Shown: positions 11,044 to 21,903 of the stretch, one piece after another
Layout: the number at the start of each line of letters is the position of its first letter
Position numbering within the stretch: the stretch's first letter is position 1
Assembly (NCBI GenBank): GCA_963781785.1
Contig: CAWAHD010000002.1
Location: 124,001-188,000 of the forward strand
DNA length: 64,000 bases
Direction: 5' to 3'
DNA from: CAWAHD01 sp963781785
GTDB taxonomy: Bacteria > Planctomycetota > Planctomycetia > Isosphaerales > Isosphaeraceae
The notes under the pieces: model-generated
Databases searched by the model: none
Told to the model about the DNA's origin: nothing
What the model saw: the letters and a program-made list of their open reading frames with translations, nothing else
Program-made: the position numbers and the translations under genes

Positions 11044-13489
11044 ATGATAAAAAGACTTGTAGAAATCTTCCTGGGAATTGAAAGGTCTCCCGGCGCCGAG
11101 ACCAGCGGTCAGTACCGACTCGAGTTGACGGCGTTGCCTCAGGGGACGAGTGCCGCAGTGGTCGCCGTCGTGGCGGTCCTGCTCGTCTTCCTGTTCTGGC
11201 GGCTCTATCTCCGAGAGCGGAGCGACCTCTCCTGGGTGAAGCGCGCGCTCATGGTCGGGCTGCGCGTGCTGACGGTGGCGACGGTCGGGGCGATGCTCGT
11301 CGAGCCGGTCTTGACCTCGACAGAGCGCGAGACGGTGCGCTCGCACCTCGCCGTCGTCCTCGATGATTCGGAGAGCATGAAGTTCTCCGATCCGTATACC
11401 GACGATTCCCGGGCGGTGGAGATCGCCGCAAAATTGAAGATCGGCACGGCGGGCGGGCGATCGCCCGCGGACCGGCTGCGGGAGACGCCGCGACTGTCGC
11501 TCGTCAAATCGGTGCTAGAGCCTACCATGAAAGACCTGGCCCGCGGCCGCGAAATGTTCGTCTACAACCTGGAATCTGCGGCCCAGCCGGGGTCGGGCGA
11601 CAAGGCGAAATCACGCGCGCTCGACGACATCAAGCCCAACCGGTCCGTCTCTCCCCTGGGAGACGCCATTCACGGAGTGCTCGCGGCCCACAAGGGCCAG
11701 CCGGTGGCCGGCCTGATCCTGGCCACTGATGGACGCTCCAACACCGGTGAAGACCCGTTGCGCCGTCCAGGCAGCGATCCGGCAGAACATCCCGATCTAT
11801 CCGATCGCCGCCGGTGGAGACGAAGGACCCCGGAACGTGAGATTGGCCGAGGTCGAGGCCAGCCCTGTCGTCTTCGTGCGAGATCCGATGATGCTGGCCG
11901 TCGTCGTCGAAGCGCGCGGGCTCAAGGACACCCAGGCGACGATCGTACTGGAGCAAAGGCTCAATGACGGGGACTGGGAGCCCGTAGGGACTCAGCAGGT
12001 CGTGCTCGGCGAAGACGGCATTCTCAAGCGGACAACGTTCCGCGTCGTTCCCAAGGTGATCGGCCAGTATGAATTTCGAGCGCGGGTCGAGGATGCCGGC
12101 CCCGAGCTGACCCAGGAAGACAACGTTGCGACCGTGGCGGTGAAGGTCGTTCGCCAGCAGATCCGCGTGCTGCTGGTCGCCGGTGCAGCGTCGCCGGAAG
12201 TGCAGTTCCTGCGCAATGCGCTCATGCGCGACCAGCGCGTCGAGTTCGCTGCCTGGGTCCAGCACGCCGACCCGGGGTTTCGCCAGCCGGGTGACCGGCC
12301 GATCCTGCGCCTGCCCAACGACATCACCGAATTGCGGCGGTTTGACGTTCTGGTCTTGGTAGACCCAGACTTGAAGACGATGGGGACTCAATGGCCCGAG
12401 ATGATCCTTCAGTTCGTCGGCCAGGACGGCGGCGGCGTCATCTATGTGGCGGGCGAGCTGTATTCGCCGCAAGCGTTCGAGACGTCCGACACCAAGGGGG
12501 AACGAGACTGGACACGGATCCTGCCGGTCGTTCGCGACCCCGGGCTTTATCGCAGCGAGGCCGAGGTGCGGCTCAGCACCCAGTCGACCTATACCCTGGA
12601 GCTGACTCCGGAAGGGCGGGGAGACCCGGTCTTCGAGTTTAACTCCGACCCGATCAAGAACCGGGCGATCTTGACGAGCCTGCCCGGGATGTACTGGAGT
12701 TTTCCGGTCACCCGTGCCCGCCCCGGCGCCACGATCCTCGCCAAGCACGGCGACCCACGCATGCAGAACCAGTACGGGCGGCAGGTGCTCCTGGCCTCGC
12801 AGCTCTACGGGCCCGGCCGGACTGTGTTTCTCGGTTTTGACAGCACCTACCGCTGGAGATTTCTCTCCGAAGATTATTTCGACGGATTCTGGGCGCGGCT
12901 GGTCGACCGGGTCGGTCGGAACAAGGCCCTCGGGGGCCGGTTCCCATTCTCTGTGCACCTCGGTAAGAGCGTCTATCGCGTTGGAGATCAGGTCTCGATC
13001 GGCGTCCGGTATACCGACGCCGCGGCCTTGGCCGAAGCCGCCGAACTGGCGGCGGAGCTCGAGATTGCCGGACAGCCGCCCGAACCGCTTCGATTTGAAC
13101 GTGTGCCCGACGATCCTGGTCTGCTCACTGCCCGGTTTCCGGCTCAGCAGGCCGGTGCGTACTCGCTGCGGATCGTTTCGGCGACTGCGGCCGAGGCCGG
13201 CGCGGGGGTCCGCGCGTCGACGACCACTTTCCGCGTCGAGCCACCCAGGCGGGAGATCGACGAACCGTCGCTGAATCGATCCTTGCTTGCCGATATCGCC
13301 CGGCTCACCAAGGGCCGCGTCTTCGAGCTCGAGGACGTCGCCAGCCTTGACGCGGCAATTCCGATGCGAGAGGTGACGCGCACGCTCGAGACCCGCGATG
13401 AATTATGGGATTCTCCGCTCTTGTTCTCGACGATCGTGCTCAGTATCACGCTCGAGTGGGTGCTCCGGAAGAAGTATCGAATGGTCTAA
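11044..13489 (+). CDS. Large vWA membrane protein with glutamine-amidotransferase-like region (apparent frameshift near 11755)
   Basis: Two N-terminal TM segments (AAVVAVVAVLLVFLFW; LMVGLRVLTVATVGAMLVEP) precede a vWA domain with VVLDDSESMKF (D-x-S-x-S) and a LILATDGRSNTGEDP strand, typical of planctomycete vWA proteins next to BatA. At about 11755 the frame shifts from 1 to 2 and continues with RQNIPIYPIAAGGDEGPRNV. The later part (residues about 370-560: RVLLVAGAASPEVQFLRNAL, FDVLVLVDPD) resembles the class I amidotransferase-like fold of this family. The C-terminus has a TM (STIVLSITLEWVL) and a short basic tail. The ATG at 11044 has no strong ribosome binding site. The gene is probably co-transcribed with its neighbours. 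Confidence 0.72.
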
Positions 13490-13505
13490 GCGAGGAAACA
13501 GCAAG

Positions 13506-15731
13506 TTGTCGACCACGATCGAGTTACCGACGGACGAATCACTCAAAAACGAGCGCCGCACCGTGAGAGCGCAGCTCAGGCGGCTGCGCAACCGGCTGCT
13601 GCTTCAGTTGGTCCTGGAGTTCGCGGCCGACCTGGCAGCGGTGCTGGCGGCCGCGGCAGCCATTCTCGTCTTATTTGACTGGTGGTTTCGATTCGGCGTG
13701 CCCGTTCGGGTCGTCTTGTTGATTCTGAGCTTGGCGGGCATCGCCGCGTTTCTCGTGATCCGCGCGCTCAAGCGCTGGCGGTCATCGCGGCTCGACGAGC
13801 TGTCCCTGGCGATGACGCTCGACCGGCACCGGCCGGGTACCGGCCAGCAGATCGCCGATGTGCTCCAGCTTCCCGATCTGCTTTCCGACCGGTCGGCAGC
13901 GGCGTCGCCGGCGATGGTGAGACTGGCCGTGCACCAGGCGTCGCAGGCGCTGGCGAGCTCTGACTGGCGGACGCTCTGGAACCGCAAGAGGACGGCTCTC
14001 TTTTCAGGTCTCTTGATCCTGGGCTTGCTCGTTCCCGCGATCTTTGGTCTGGTGGCCCCGCATGCCGCTCGGCTCAGCATCGCGAGGTGGCTGCGGGGCT
14101 CGAGGGAACGCTGGCCGCAGCGCACTTATCTGACCGTGACCGGCCTGGACGACCACGGCCGGCTCGTGGCGCCTCGAGACGAACGATTCACGGTCGAGGT
14201 CCGCAGTGACCTGCCACTGGTCGAGCCTCGCGCGGGCCGATGGATGATTCCTGGTCGCGGCGAGCCCACTTCGCTGTGGTGGAAGCCGTTTGCGCCGCGA
14301 CGGCCGGAGGCCGTGCTCGTTCGCGAACGCACGGCGGAGGGAGCAACCCGCCCCGGCGTGATGGTCGAGAACGAGACTGGGCGGTTTCGATTCGAATTCC
14401 CGGCGGCGCCCGCGACTTCGACGTTCGAGCTGACCGGTGGCGACGATTGGCTGGGACCGCTCAAGCTCGAGCGCGTCGACCGGCCCTTCCTCGCCGAGAC
14501 AAAGCTCCGCGTCAAGGAGCCCGGCGCGACCTACACCGGGTTCCGCACCGTCGAAGATCCTCGCCAGCACTTGCTGTTTCTGCCCGACACCGAGGTCGAG
14601 ATGACATTGGTCGGCAACGAGGCGCTTGCCGAGACTCAGGTGAAGATTCAGGCCGGCAAGAGTCTGGGCCTGAAACGTTCCGACGAGCGGACATTTACCT
14701 CGTCGTGGACTTTGCGCGAGGCGACGACTCTCGAGATCCTGATGACCTCGGCGAAAACCAGCCTGGCCTCGCAACCGCAGTTTCTGTCGATCGGGCTACT
14801 GAAAGACCGGGCGCCGCGTGTGACCTTGCGGGCCGTGGGAATCGGCAGCCACGTCACTCAAATCGCCACGATCCCCCTCTCGATCGGTGCAACCGACGAT
14901 TTCGGGCTCGCAGTCCTGCGGCTCCTGGTCGAGCGCTCGATTCCCAGCGACGACAAGAGCGAGCCCCAGTCGCAGCGTAAGGCAGTTGCGCTAACGCTAC
15001 CGCAGGAGAAGGACCACCCGCCCCTGGATCACCAGGCCCGTCACGAGTTGCTCTTGCAGGCTGATCCACCCAAGATCGGGACGGTGATCCGGCTGGTGGC
15101 CGAGGCAGACGACCGATGCGCCCGGGGAGCACAGACCGGGCGATCGAGCGCGCTCGCGGTCCAGGTCGTCTCCGCCGACGAGATGTTTTACGAGATCTTG
15201 ATCCGTCAGCGGGCAGAGCGGTCCAAGTTTCTGGCAGTCCTCGAAAGCGTGGAGAAGCAGACGCCGATCCTGGCAGGGCAGCCCAAAGCCGGCGATTTCC
15301 TGAAGGTGATGCGGGTCGAGAACAGCGCAGCCCGACAGCTCGAACAGATCGCCAACCGCGTGGCCGATACGCTTCAAGAGATGAAGTTGAACCAGGTGGG
15401 GTCGCCGAAATCACATCGCCTGCTTCAGGAGGGAGTCATCGATACGATCCGGGCGCTCGCCGCCGGACCGATGAATCAACTGCGCGGGGTCCTGCAATCG
15501 CTGTCCGGGGCAGCGACCGGAGCCGGTGCCAGCGAGGACGAGGCTCTGCGCCTGCACAGCGAAGTTGTTACAACGATGAAAAAGATTCTGGATCAAATGT
15601 CGCAGTGGGAAAGCTTCGTCGACGTCGTGAACCAGGTGGCGGAAGTCATCAAGATGGAGCAGAAGGTGCTCGACGCCACCGAGAAGGCACGCGAGACGCG
15701 CACGCGGGAGGTTTTCGATGACAAGCCATGA
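13506..15731 (+). CDS. Three-TM membrane protein of the Bat operon (DUF4175-like), unknown function
   Basis: I choose TTG at 13506: a gaggaaa site sits about 8 bases before it and the region upstream in this frame overlaps the previous gene. The 741-residue protein has TMs at about 35-55 (LAAVLAAAAAILVLFDWWF), 62-82 (VVLLILSLAGIAAFLVI) and 160-180 (LFSGLLILGLLVPAIFGLV). Beta-rich extracytoplasmic repeats follow, then a long helical, probably coiled-coil C-terminus (QRAERSKFLAVLESVEKQ to EKARETRTREV). The layout (TM cluster, Ig-like region, helical tail) matches the large protein that follows BatA/vWA genes in many planctomycetes. No enzyme motif is visible. Confidence 0.65.
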   Translation: MSTTIELPTDESLKNERRTVRAQLRRLRNRLLLQLVLEFAADLAAVLAAAAAILVLFDWWFRFGVPVRVVLLILSLAGIAAFLVIRALKRWRSSRLDELSLAMTLDRHRPGTGQQIADVLQLPDLLSDRSAAASPAMVRLAVHQASQALASSDWRTLWNRKRTALFSGLLILGLLVPAIFGLVAPHAARLSIARWLRGSRERWPQRTYLTVTGLDDHGRLVAPRDERFTVEVRSDLPLVEPRAGRWMIPGRGEPTSLWWKPFAPRRPEAVLVRERTAEGATRPGVMVENETGRFRFEFPAAPATSTFELTGGDDWLGPLKLERVDRPFLAETKLRVKEPGATYTGFRTVEDPRQHLLFLPDTEVEMTLVGNEALAETQVKIQAGKSLGLKRSDERTFTSSWTLREATTLEILMTSAKTSLASQPQFLSIGLLKDRAPRVTLRAVGIGSHVTQIATIPLSIGATDDFGLAVLRLLVERSIPSDDKSEPQSQRKAVALTLPQEKDHPPLDHQARHELLLQADPPKIGTVIRLVAEADDRCARGAQTGRSSALAVQVVSADEMFYEILIRQRAERSKFLAVLESVEKQTPILAGQPKAGDFLKVMRVENSAARQLEQIANRVADTLQEMKLNQVGSPKSHRLLQEGVIDTIRALAAGPMNQLRGVLQSLSGAATGAGASEDEALRLHSEVVTTMKKILDQMSQWESFVDVVNQVAEVIKMEQKVLDATEKARETRTREVFDDKP

Positions 15732-15777
15732 ACGGCGGCATTCGAGAGCAGCCCGGGCCTCGATCGAGGAATAAAAA

Positions 15778-18717
15778 ATGGGCGCAGCGATCCTGTTGAT
15801 GCTTGCCGTGACTGGTGCGGGAGGCGAGTACGTGCGCTCGCTCGCGGCCGATCGTCTTGATGAGGCTACGCTGGGCGCTGAGGGTTACGGCGAAACCAAG
15901 TCGCTCAAGAGGGAGCCGGACGGGCTCCGTATCGTTCTGGCTGCCGGCCTCAAGGAAACCGGCTGGAAGACGCCCCAGCAAGTGAGATTCGGGGGCAACT
16001 TCAAGATTTCGGCCAATGTGGTGATTGCAAAGCTTCCCAAGCCCGCGCAGGAGGATGGTGCGGCGTTCGGCATCGCCATCGCTTTCCAGGATATCACCCA
16101 GCCCGATGCGACTCTCTTGCGTATGCTCGAGCCCAAGGGAGCAGACATCTATCGCACGATCGAAAAGGTGGCCGGGAACCCCCAGATGCAGATGCAAATG
16201 CAGATGCAGATGCAAATGCAGATGATGCAAATGGGCGGCGCCGCACCGGCGAAGCCCCCAAAACTCCCACGGCCGACATTCCCGGCGTCGGGAAACACCG
16301 TCCGAATGGAGCTCGAGCGGGAGGGCAACAACCTGCGGTTCGAAGTCACCGACGCCACCACGGGCCGGTCGCGCTACCTGGGGCAAATACAGCTCAACCC
16401 GATGGACGTCATGGCCGTGAAGCTGTTCGCCACCAATCGCAACGGGGCCGAGGCCATCAACGTTCTGTGGCGTGACATCACGATCCATGCCGACCGGATC
16501 AACGGGCTGGGAACCGTGGTCCGCACGGTCTATAACCAGGTCATCTATGCCGATCCCACCGGGATCGAGAACGGCGTATTGATCCTGGGAGGCCAGCCCA
16601 AGGGCCCGCAGGGGGCTAACCCCAATGCCCCGCCGGGCGGGCCACAGGGCATGCCCCCGGGAATGCCACAGGCAGGCCCCATGGCACCGGTTCCACCGGG
16701 GGGCCAGATGATGATCGCGGCGGTCGCTATGCCGGCCGGCCCCGGCCAACCCCAGCAGGTGGTCGTGATGCAAGCAGCCGTCGCGGTCCAGCCGCCCGCC
16801 GCGGTCAAGCAGGCGGAAGCAAAGCCGGCTGAGGCCAAGAAAGACGAAGCCAAGAAAGACGAAGCCAAGAAAGACGAAACCAAGAAAGATGACACAAAAC
16901 AAGCCGAGAAGAAGGACGCCGCCAAGACGGCCGAGCCGACGAAGCTGACCAAGCGCAAGCGATCGCCAAAGCATTTCAGCAGCCATTCGCGGGCAGGATG
17001 CTGACCAAGGCCGAAGCGATCAAAAGGGCATTTCAGCAGCCGTTTGCGGGCGGACTGCCAGCCAAGGTGGCTGCCGGGCCACCGGCGCCGCCCAAGCCGA
17101 AGGCGAAAGTCCCGCTCGACGAAATCGAGAGCATCCGCTTCGAACGGATGCCCGCTATGACCGCCAGGTTCATGGGTCAACCCAACGTCGATTACACGAT
17201 GCCCGGCCTCAGCGCCAAGAAGAACGAACCGGCGCCCAAGGACGCAGCCAAGAAAACGGCCGAGACCGACGACATCCTGGCGCCCCCGCCGGGCACAACA
17301 ATCGTGAACATCCCCAAGGTCGAGCCCAAGAAGAACGGAATCCGCGACCTGGACATCGCGCTTTTCGGGCTTCGCGACAAGGCGATCAAGCAGGTGACCA
17401 TCAATTGCCAGACCGACAAGGGTCCGGCGATGTGGCAACTCGACACGACCGGCTTGGAGAACTGGCCGCTCGTCATCGTGCGCACCGGCGTGGAACCGGC
17501 GGCGGACCTGTTCCTGGAGCCGCCGCAAGGAGACTGCTTCCAGAAACCGTTCAATATCATGATCATGTACGAGGATAACCAGAACGGCAACGCCAACACC
17601 ACCGCCGACGTTCATACCGATCCCAAGCTGGCACTCGACGCCAAGGCACCGCCGGCGGCTCGGCTGGATGGCTGGGTCCACTTGACGGGCGACGAGAAGC
17701 TCTATGGCACGATCGACAAGATCAGCCAGGAAACGATTCGCCTCACGCTCCCCTGGAAGGACCATCTCGACGTGCCGCTGGCGAAGATCGCCGGAATCCA
17801 CTTCGGCGTTCACGACCGCAAGGAATCACGGGAGTCGTTTGCGAAGCGCCTGACGACTCGCGGGTCGGAAGATCTGCTCCTGGCGCATACGAAGGACGGC
17901 GAAGTTCTGGCGATACCCGGCATCGTGGAAGGATCCGAGGCCGACCGGCTGAAGTTTCGCTATGACGGGCGCACTGCGCACGATTCCGCTCAAGCAGGTC
18001 GAGGGCCTGGTCATGGCCGCGCGACCCGAGGCTCAAGCGGCCGATGAACCTCGGCCGGCATTCACGCTGCCGGAAGGGGTCGTGGTTTCAGGCCGATGGA
18101 AAGACCTCGACACGAGCCATTGGAAAATCGTGACGGCCTGGGGGCAGGAAATCAATCTTCCTGCGGCCGAAGTCCTCGACGTCCGATTTCGCGGCGGCAA
18201 GGTGACCTACCTGTCGGACCTGAACCCCACCAAGGTCGAGGAGACGCCTTATTTCGGTCATCGGCTCCCGTTTCGCAACAACACGAGCCTCCTGGGCGAG
18301 CCGCTCAAGATGAGCGGGCAAAGCTACGATCGCGGCGTGGCCGTGCATTCGCGCTGCGTCCTTACTTATGACCTGAACGGCCGGTATTCGCGATTCGAAA
18401 CCCTCGTCGGCTTCGATGAAGCGGCCCGCGGCAAGGGTCGCGTCGATTGCCGGGTCTACGCCGACAAGAAGGAGATCTACTCCAACCCCGACCTGCGGGC
18501 CGACGGGCCGCCCGTCAAGTTGAACCTGCCGGTCGCCGGGGCCGACCAGTTGCGTCTTCATATTGATTTCGGCCGGGGCCAGGACACCGGCGACCGCGTC
18601 ATCTGGGCCGATGCGCGGCTTTACCGCCAAACGACCGGCTCGACCGCCTCCGCTCCCGCACCGACCGCCAATCCGGCCCTCACAACGGGAGCCGCCGGAA
18701 CCACCGGCCGCCGGTGA
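15778..18717 (+). CDS. DUF1583-like/NPCBM-domain protein with low-complexity linkers (two apparent frameshifts)
   Basis: The start at 15778 lacks a strong site but yields a short hydrophobic N-terminus (ILLMLAVTGAGG). Residues about 20-290 resemble the DUF1583 beta-sandwich (NVLWRDITIHADRINGLGTV). Low-complexity runs follow: an (QM)n tract at 16183-16230, a Met/Pro/Gly segment, and KKDEA repeats at about 16835-16890. Frame 1 moves to frame 3 near 16950, where a tandem motif AFQQPFAG occurs twice, and back to frame 1 near 17955. The last 150 residues form an NPCBM-like domain (VAVHSRCVLTYDLNGRYSRF, ... LRLHIDFGRGQDTGDRVIWA), often carbohydrate binding. I infer an exported envelope protein that is the second-last member of the operon. 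Confidence 0.65.
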
Positions 18718-18755
18718 AAAACGCCAGCCGAGATCGAAGAACGAGGCCAGAGACC

Positions 18756-20396
18756 ATGCAGACTTTTCTCATTCGCGTCGCCTGCCCGGCGCTTGTCGCC
18801 CTCTGCTTTACCGGCGCCCTCATCTCGAGAGCCGAGGACCCGCCTCAGTCGCCGATCGAAGTTCACGAGTGGTCGATCTGGGTCGGCAATCCTGCCCAGA
18901 CGACGTTGAATGGCACGCGAACCTACAAGAATGCCATGCCGAATGTGGTCGGCACGAGCCGGCCCAAGCTCGAAGACAAGGACCCCGCCATCAAGTTTCC
19001 GTTGTCTCCGATCTCGGTCGTGCAGTTTTTCGGCGAGCCCCACCGCGACCTGGACATCGATCTGAGGGCGAAAAAGGGGACCCTGCTGGCACACTGGCCT
19101 CCCAGCACCGAGCGCGGCGGGCGGCTGCAATGGTTCAAGTCCGACCTCACCAAAGACGCTCCCGCCCAGATTCCGCCGAGCTATCTTCCGCCTAACCACT
19201 GGTTTCAGAAGCTGCGCGACAACCCGTCGGCCCTCTATCTGAAACAAGAGTCTCATTATGATCGATTCATCGCCTACGACACCGAGCTGCCGATTCCGAT
19301 CCCCGTCAAGATCCGCGGTGGTCCCGACGAATACACGTTGCAAAACTTGACCAATCACCGGTTGCTGGACGTCGCGGTCATTGCACCTTCGGATGCTGGC
19401 TTCCGCGTCGGGTGGCTCGATGAACTGCCCAGCGCCTCGGCTGAGAAGAAGGAAGAGACCAAAAAGCCCGACAAGCGAACCGATCAGCAGAAAGCCGAGT
19501 CGGTCTTCGCCGAAGCCGAGAAAAAGAAAAAAGACAAGGAGGAAGAAGAGCTGCCGCCGCTACCGGCGGAAGGCGACCCGAACGTGCGGGCGCGCGTCGA
19601 CCAGCAGCTCAATCGGCCCGTTTCCTTGAACGTCCAGAAGGCCCCTCGCCGGCATGTGCTCGACCTCATCACCGGTCAGGTACGTCTCCAATACGAGCTC
19701 GACGATCGCAGTATCGCCAAGGCCGAGGTCAACCTGGGAGCGACGATGGACATGACGGCGAACGGGCTGGCGGCTCGCGACGCGCTGGCCGATGTCCTGG
19801 GCACAGCCGGCCTCAGCTATCGCGTGACCGAAGCCGGCAAGCTTTACATCACCACGGCGGCCCGGCTCGCTGAAGAGGCCAACAAGAAGGGGACCGTCGT
19901 CGAAGGCCCCCCCGTGAAACTCGTCATGCCTCAGCCCCTCAAGCCGACAAATCCGTCCTATCGCGAGGTGACCCGCGATGCCATGGCCCGCAGGCTCATG
20001 GTGCAGGGTCTCCGCGAGGACACAATCCATATCATGCTGGACCAGTATGGCCAGACCCTGTTCGAACCGGGCGAACTGATCGTGCTCGCCCATTTCGCGC
20101 GCCCGGCCATCGACGAAGTTGTCCTCCTGGACGTCTTCCCACCGCCCAAGAAGATTGTTCGAACGGCACTTCTGGTGATCCACGGCGTGGATCCGCGGCT
20201 TCAAGACCGAGCACGAACTCTGGTTGTGCAGCTTGGCGACCAATCTCCCAAGGTGCGAGAGTCGGCCGAAGCCAAGTTAGCGGAGCTGGGGCCCGTGGCT
20301 GTCCCTGCTCTGGAGGATGCCTTGATCAACAAGGACGTGGAAATCGTCTTCCGGGCGGAACGGCTGTTGATGCGGCTCAACCGCCCCGTTCCTTGA
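18756..20396 (+). CDS. Exported protein with secretin/TonB short N-terminal (STN)-like domain
   Basis: I take ATG 18756, which begins a signal peptide (FLIRVACPALVALCFTGALISRA); a GTG at 18714 overlapping the previous stop is also open but would hide it. The N-terminal 200 residues are an uncharacterised beta region. A charged linker (EKKEETKKPDKRTDQ; EKKKKDKEEEELP) separates it from an STN-like module at about 290-375: PVSLNVQKAPRRHVLDLITG ... ARDALADVLGTAGLSYRVTE. A HEAT-like C-terminus (VRESAEAKLAELGPVAVPAL) ends the protein. STN domains are seen in secretins and TonB receptors, but no secretin barrel is present. It closes the operon and is convergent with the next gene. Confidence 0.65.
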   Translation: MQTFLIRVACPALVALCFTGALISRAEDPPQSPIEVHEWSIWVGNPAQTTLNGTRTYKNAMPNVVGTSRPKLEDKDPAIKFPLSPISVVQFFGEPHRDLDIDLRAKKGTLLAHWPPSTERGGRLQWFKSDLTKDAPAQIPPSYLPPNHWFQKLRDNPSALYLKQESHYDRFIAYDTELPIPIPVKIRGGPDEYTLQNLTNHRLLDVAVIAPSDAGFRVGWLDELPSASAEKKEETKKPDKRTDQQKAESVFAEAEKKKKDKEEEELPPLPAEGDPNVRARVDQQLNRPVSLNVQKAPRRHVLDLITGQVRLQYELDDRSIAKAEVNLGATMDMTANGLAARDALADVLGTAGLSYRVTEAGKLYITTAARLAEEANKKGTVVEGPPVKLVMPQPLKPTNPSYREVTRDAMARRLMVQGLREDTIHIMLDQYGQTLFEPGELIVLAHFARPAIDEVVLLDVFPPPKKIVRTALLVIHGVDPRLQDRARTLVVQLGDQSPKVRESAEAKLAELGPVAVPALEDALINKDVEIVFRAERLLMRLNRPVP

Positions 20397-20425
20397 GGCC
20401 GGCGAGCAGGAAGCCTCGACCGGCC
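20397..20425 (+). terminator. Possible hairpin between convergent genes
   Basis: A ggccgg/ccggcc inverted repeat with a 17-base loop directly follows the stop of the STN-like gene. There is no U-tract, so a terminator role is only suggested by position between two convergent genes. Confidence 0.2.
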
Positions 20426-20446
20426 CCATGGATGGATGCGCCGCGC

Positions 20447-21646
20447 TCAGATAAGCGAGCCCCCACTTCCGCCGCTCACCGTCACGCTAGACCCCGATCC
20501 GGTCAGTGTACCGGTCAACGAACCTCCTGTCAGGGTCGGCGTCGTGATGCCGATCGGCAGAGTTGTTGTCGTGGTGCCGACGGTCGTCGGGGTTGTGATG
20601 CCGATCACAGTCGTCGGCGTCGTGGTCGTCGTGAGCCCGTTCACAAATGACGAGTATTCACCCTGCAACGTAGTCGTGATGCCATTCGTCGCCGAGGTGA
20701 GCGCACTCATCGCCTGAGTGAAGGCATTGTTGAACACCTGTGTCTCGGAGGAAACGATCCCCACGTTCGTTGGCGTCGCGGTCGTTGTGAGCTGGCTGGC
20801 GAACGATGAGTAGGCGGTTTGAAGGGCCGACGTGATTCCACTCAGCGCCGAGTTGAACGCGCTGAATGCTTGAGTGTAGTCGTTGTTGAACACCTGCGTA
20901 TCAGCGTTGACAATTCCGATTGTCGTCCCTGTGCTGGTCGTTGCAGCGCTGGTCGTCGCAGCGCTCGTCGTCGCGGCGCGAGTTGTCGTGGCGCGAGTCG
21001 GTGTGGCGAGGGTGAAGGTGGTACCGCCCACCGTCGGAACGTTCCCGGCCTTGCCGACAACGCCGTTGAGCGCCCGGAAGCCGAGCTGGAAAGACTGGGC
21101 CAGCGCACTCAGTTCGCCACTCATGTCGTTCACGAACTGGTCACCGGCGGCATGCGAATCACTGGTGAGCGCCGACGCGGTGACGGAAAGCTGAGGATCG
21201 ATCTGCACAGACTTGCTCGCCAGGCTGCTTACTTGACTCTGGAACATTGTGCTCAAGGCACCCACCTGGGAAGTGAACTGATCCGCAAACTGATTGTAGG
21301 CGACACTGAATTTCGTGTCGGCCTTGGCGAGTTTGACTCGGGCGTCCGTGCCACTGCTGGCTGAAGCCTTGGCGACCAAGGCTCGATCTCGTTTGACCGT
21401 CGCTCGATAAAGTGCCTCGAGCCGATCTGTCCGATCGACCAACTCCGCGCTGATTCTCTCGGCCTTCCTGTTGTAGTGCTGCTCAAGCTTTCGGATCGCG
21501 TTCTCCGCGTGCTCGCTCGCCGCCCCAGCGGTCGGACTGGCCGCCGGTAGAGGCGTCAGGGCAGCAGTGCTCAAGAGCGTCCGATCGTCGAGCACCTCGA
21601 CTTGACACAAGATGGAGCGACGCTGTCTGACACGGATGCGGTTCAT
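20447..21646 (-). CDS. Planctomycete surface protein with LDDRTLLS export motif
   Basis: The 399-residue protein begins with a basic stretch and VEVLDDRTLLSTAAL, the Planc_extracel-type N-terminal motif seen on planctomycete extracellular proteins. Residues 40-200 are helical (AENAIRKLEQHYNRKAERIS; QFADQFTSQVGALSTMFQSQ), likely a coiled bundle. Residues 215-250 are an (A/T)-rich linker of ATTSAATTS repeats. Two related segments (NADTQVFNNDYTQAFSAFNS; SSETQVFNNAFTQAMSALTS) follow, then a Thr- and Gly/Ser-rich tail. The Thr-rich linkers suggest a glycosylated or extended cell-surface protein. Its function is unknown. Confidence 0.65.
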   Translation of the reverse strand: MNRIRVRQRRSILCQVEVLDDRTLLSTAALTPLPAASPTAGAASEHAENAIRKLEQHYNRKAERISAELVDRTDRLEALYRATVKRDRALVAKASASSGTDARVKLAKADTKFSVAYNQFADQFTSQVGALSTMFQSQVSSLASKSVQIDPQLSVTASALTSDSHAAGDQFVNDMSGELSALAQSFQLGFRALNGVVGKAGNVPTVGGTTFTLATPTRATTTRAATTSAATTSAATTSTGTTIGIVNADTQVFNNDYTQAFSAFNSALSGITSALQTAYSSFASQLTTTATPTNVGIVSSETQVFNNAFTQAMSALTSATNGITTTLQGEYSSFVNGLTTTTTPTTVIGITTPTTVGTTTTTLPIGITTPTLTGGSLTGTLTGSGSSVTVSGGSGGSLI

Positions 21647-21903
21647 GGATGAACTCCCAGTTGAACGTCAAACGCGTGGTTGCCACGGGCGAAGCTCCCG
21701 TTCAGACCGGGAGTGCGGCGTGACGTCCCTGCTTCCAAGTTTGCATAATTCGTGCCAAATGCCGAAGGTTACGCGTCGCGGGGCGGTCAGCGCATGGGCG
21801 TTCCTGGCCGATCGAGTCGTGGAGTCGACGGTTTTTCCAGCACCATGCTGACTCCGCCGCCGGACTGCGGTATCTTCGGTCTTTGACCCAGGGGGACTGA
21901 TTC

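Noticed and set aside
11700..11800. Programmed ribosomal frameshift in the vWA gene
   Set aside because: No slippery heptamer or downstream stimulator is evident, and similar shifts occur in many unrelated genes of the window, which favours sequence error.
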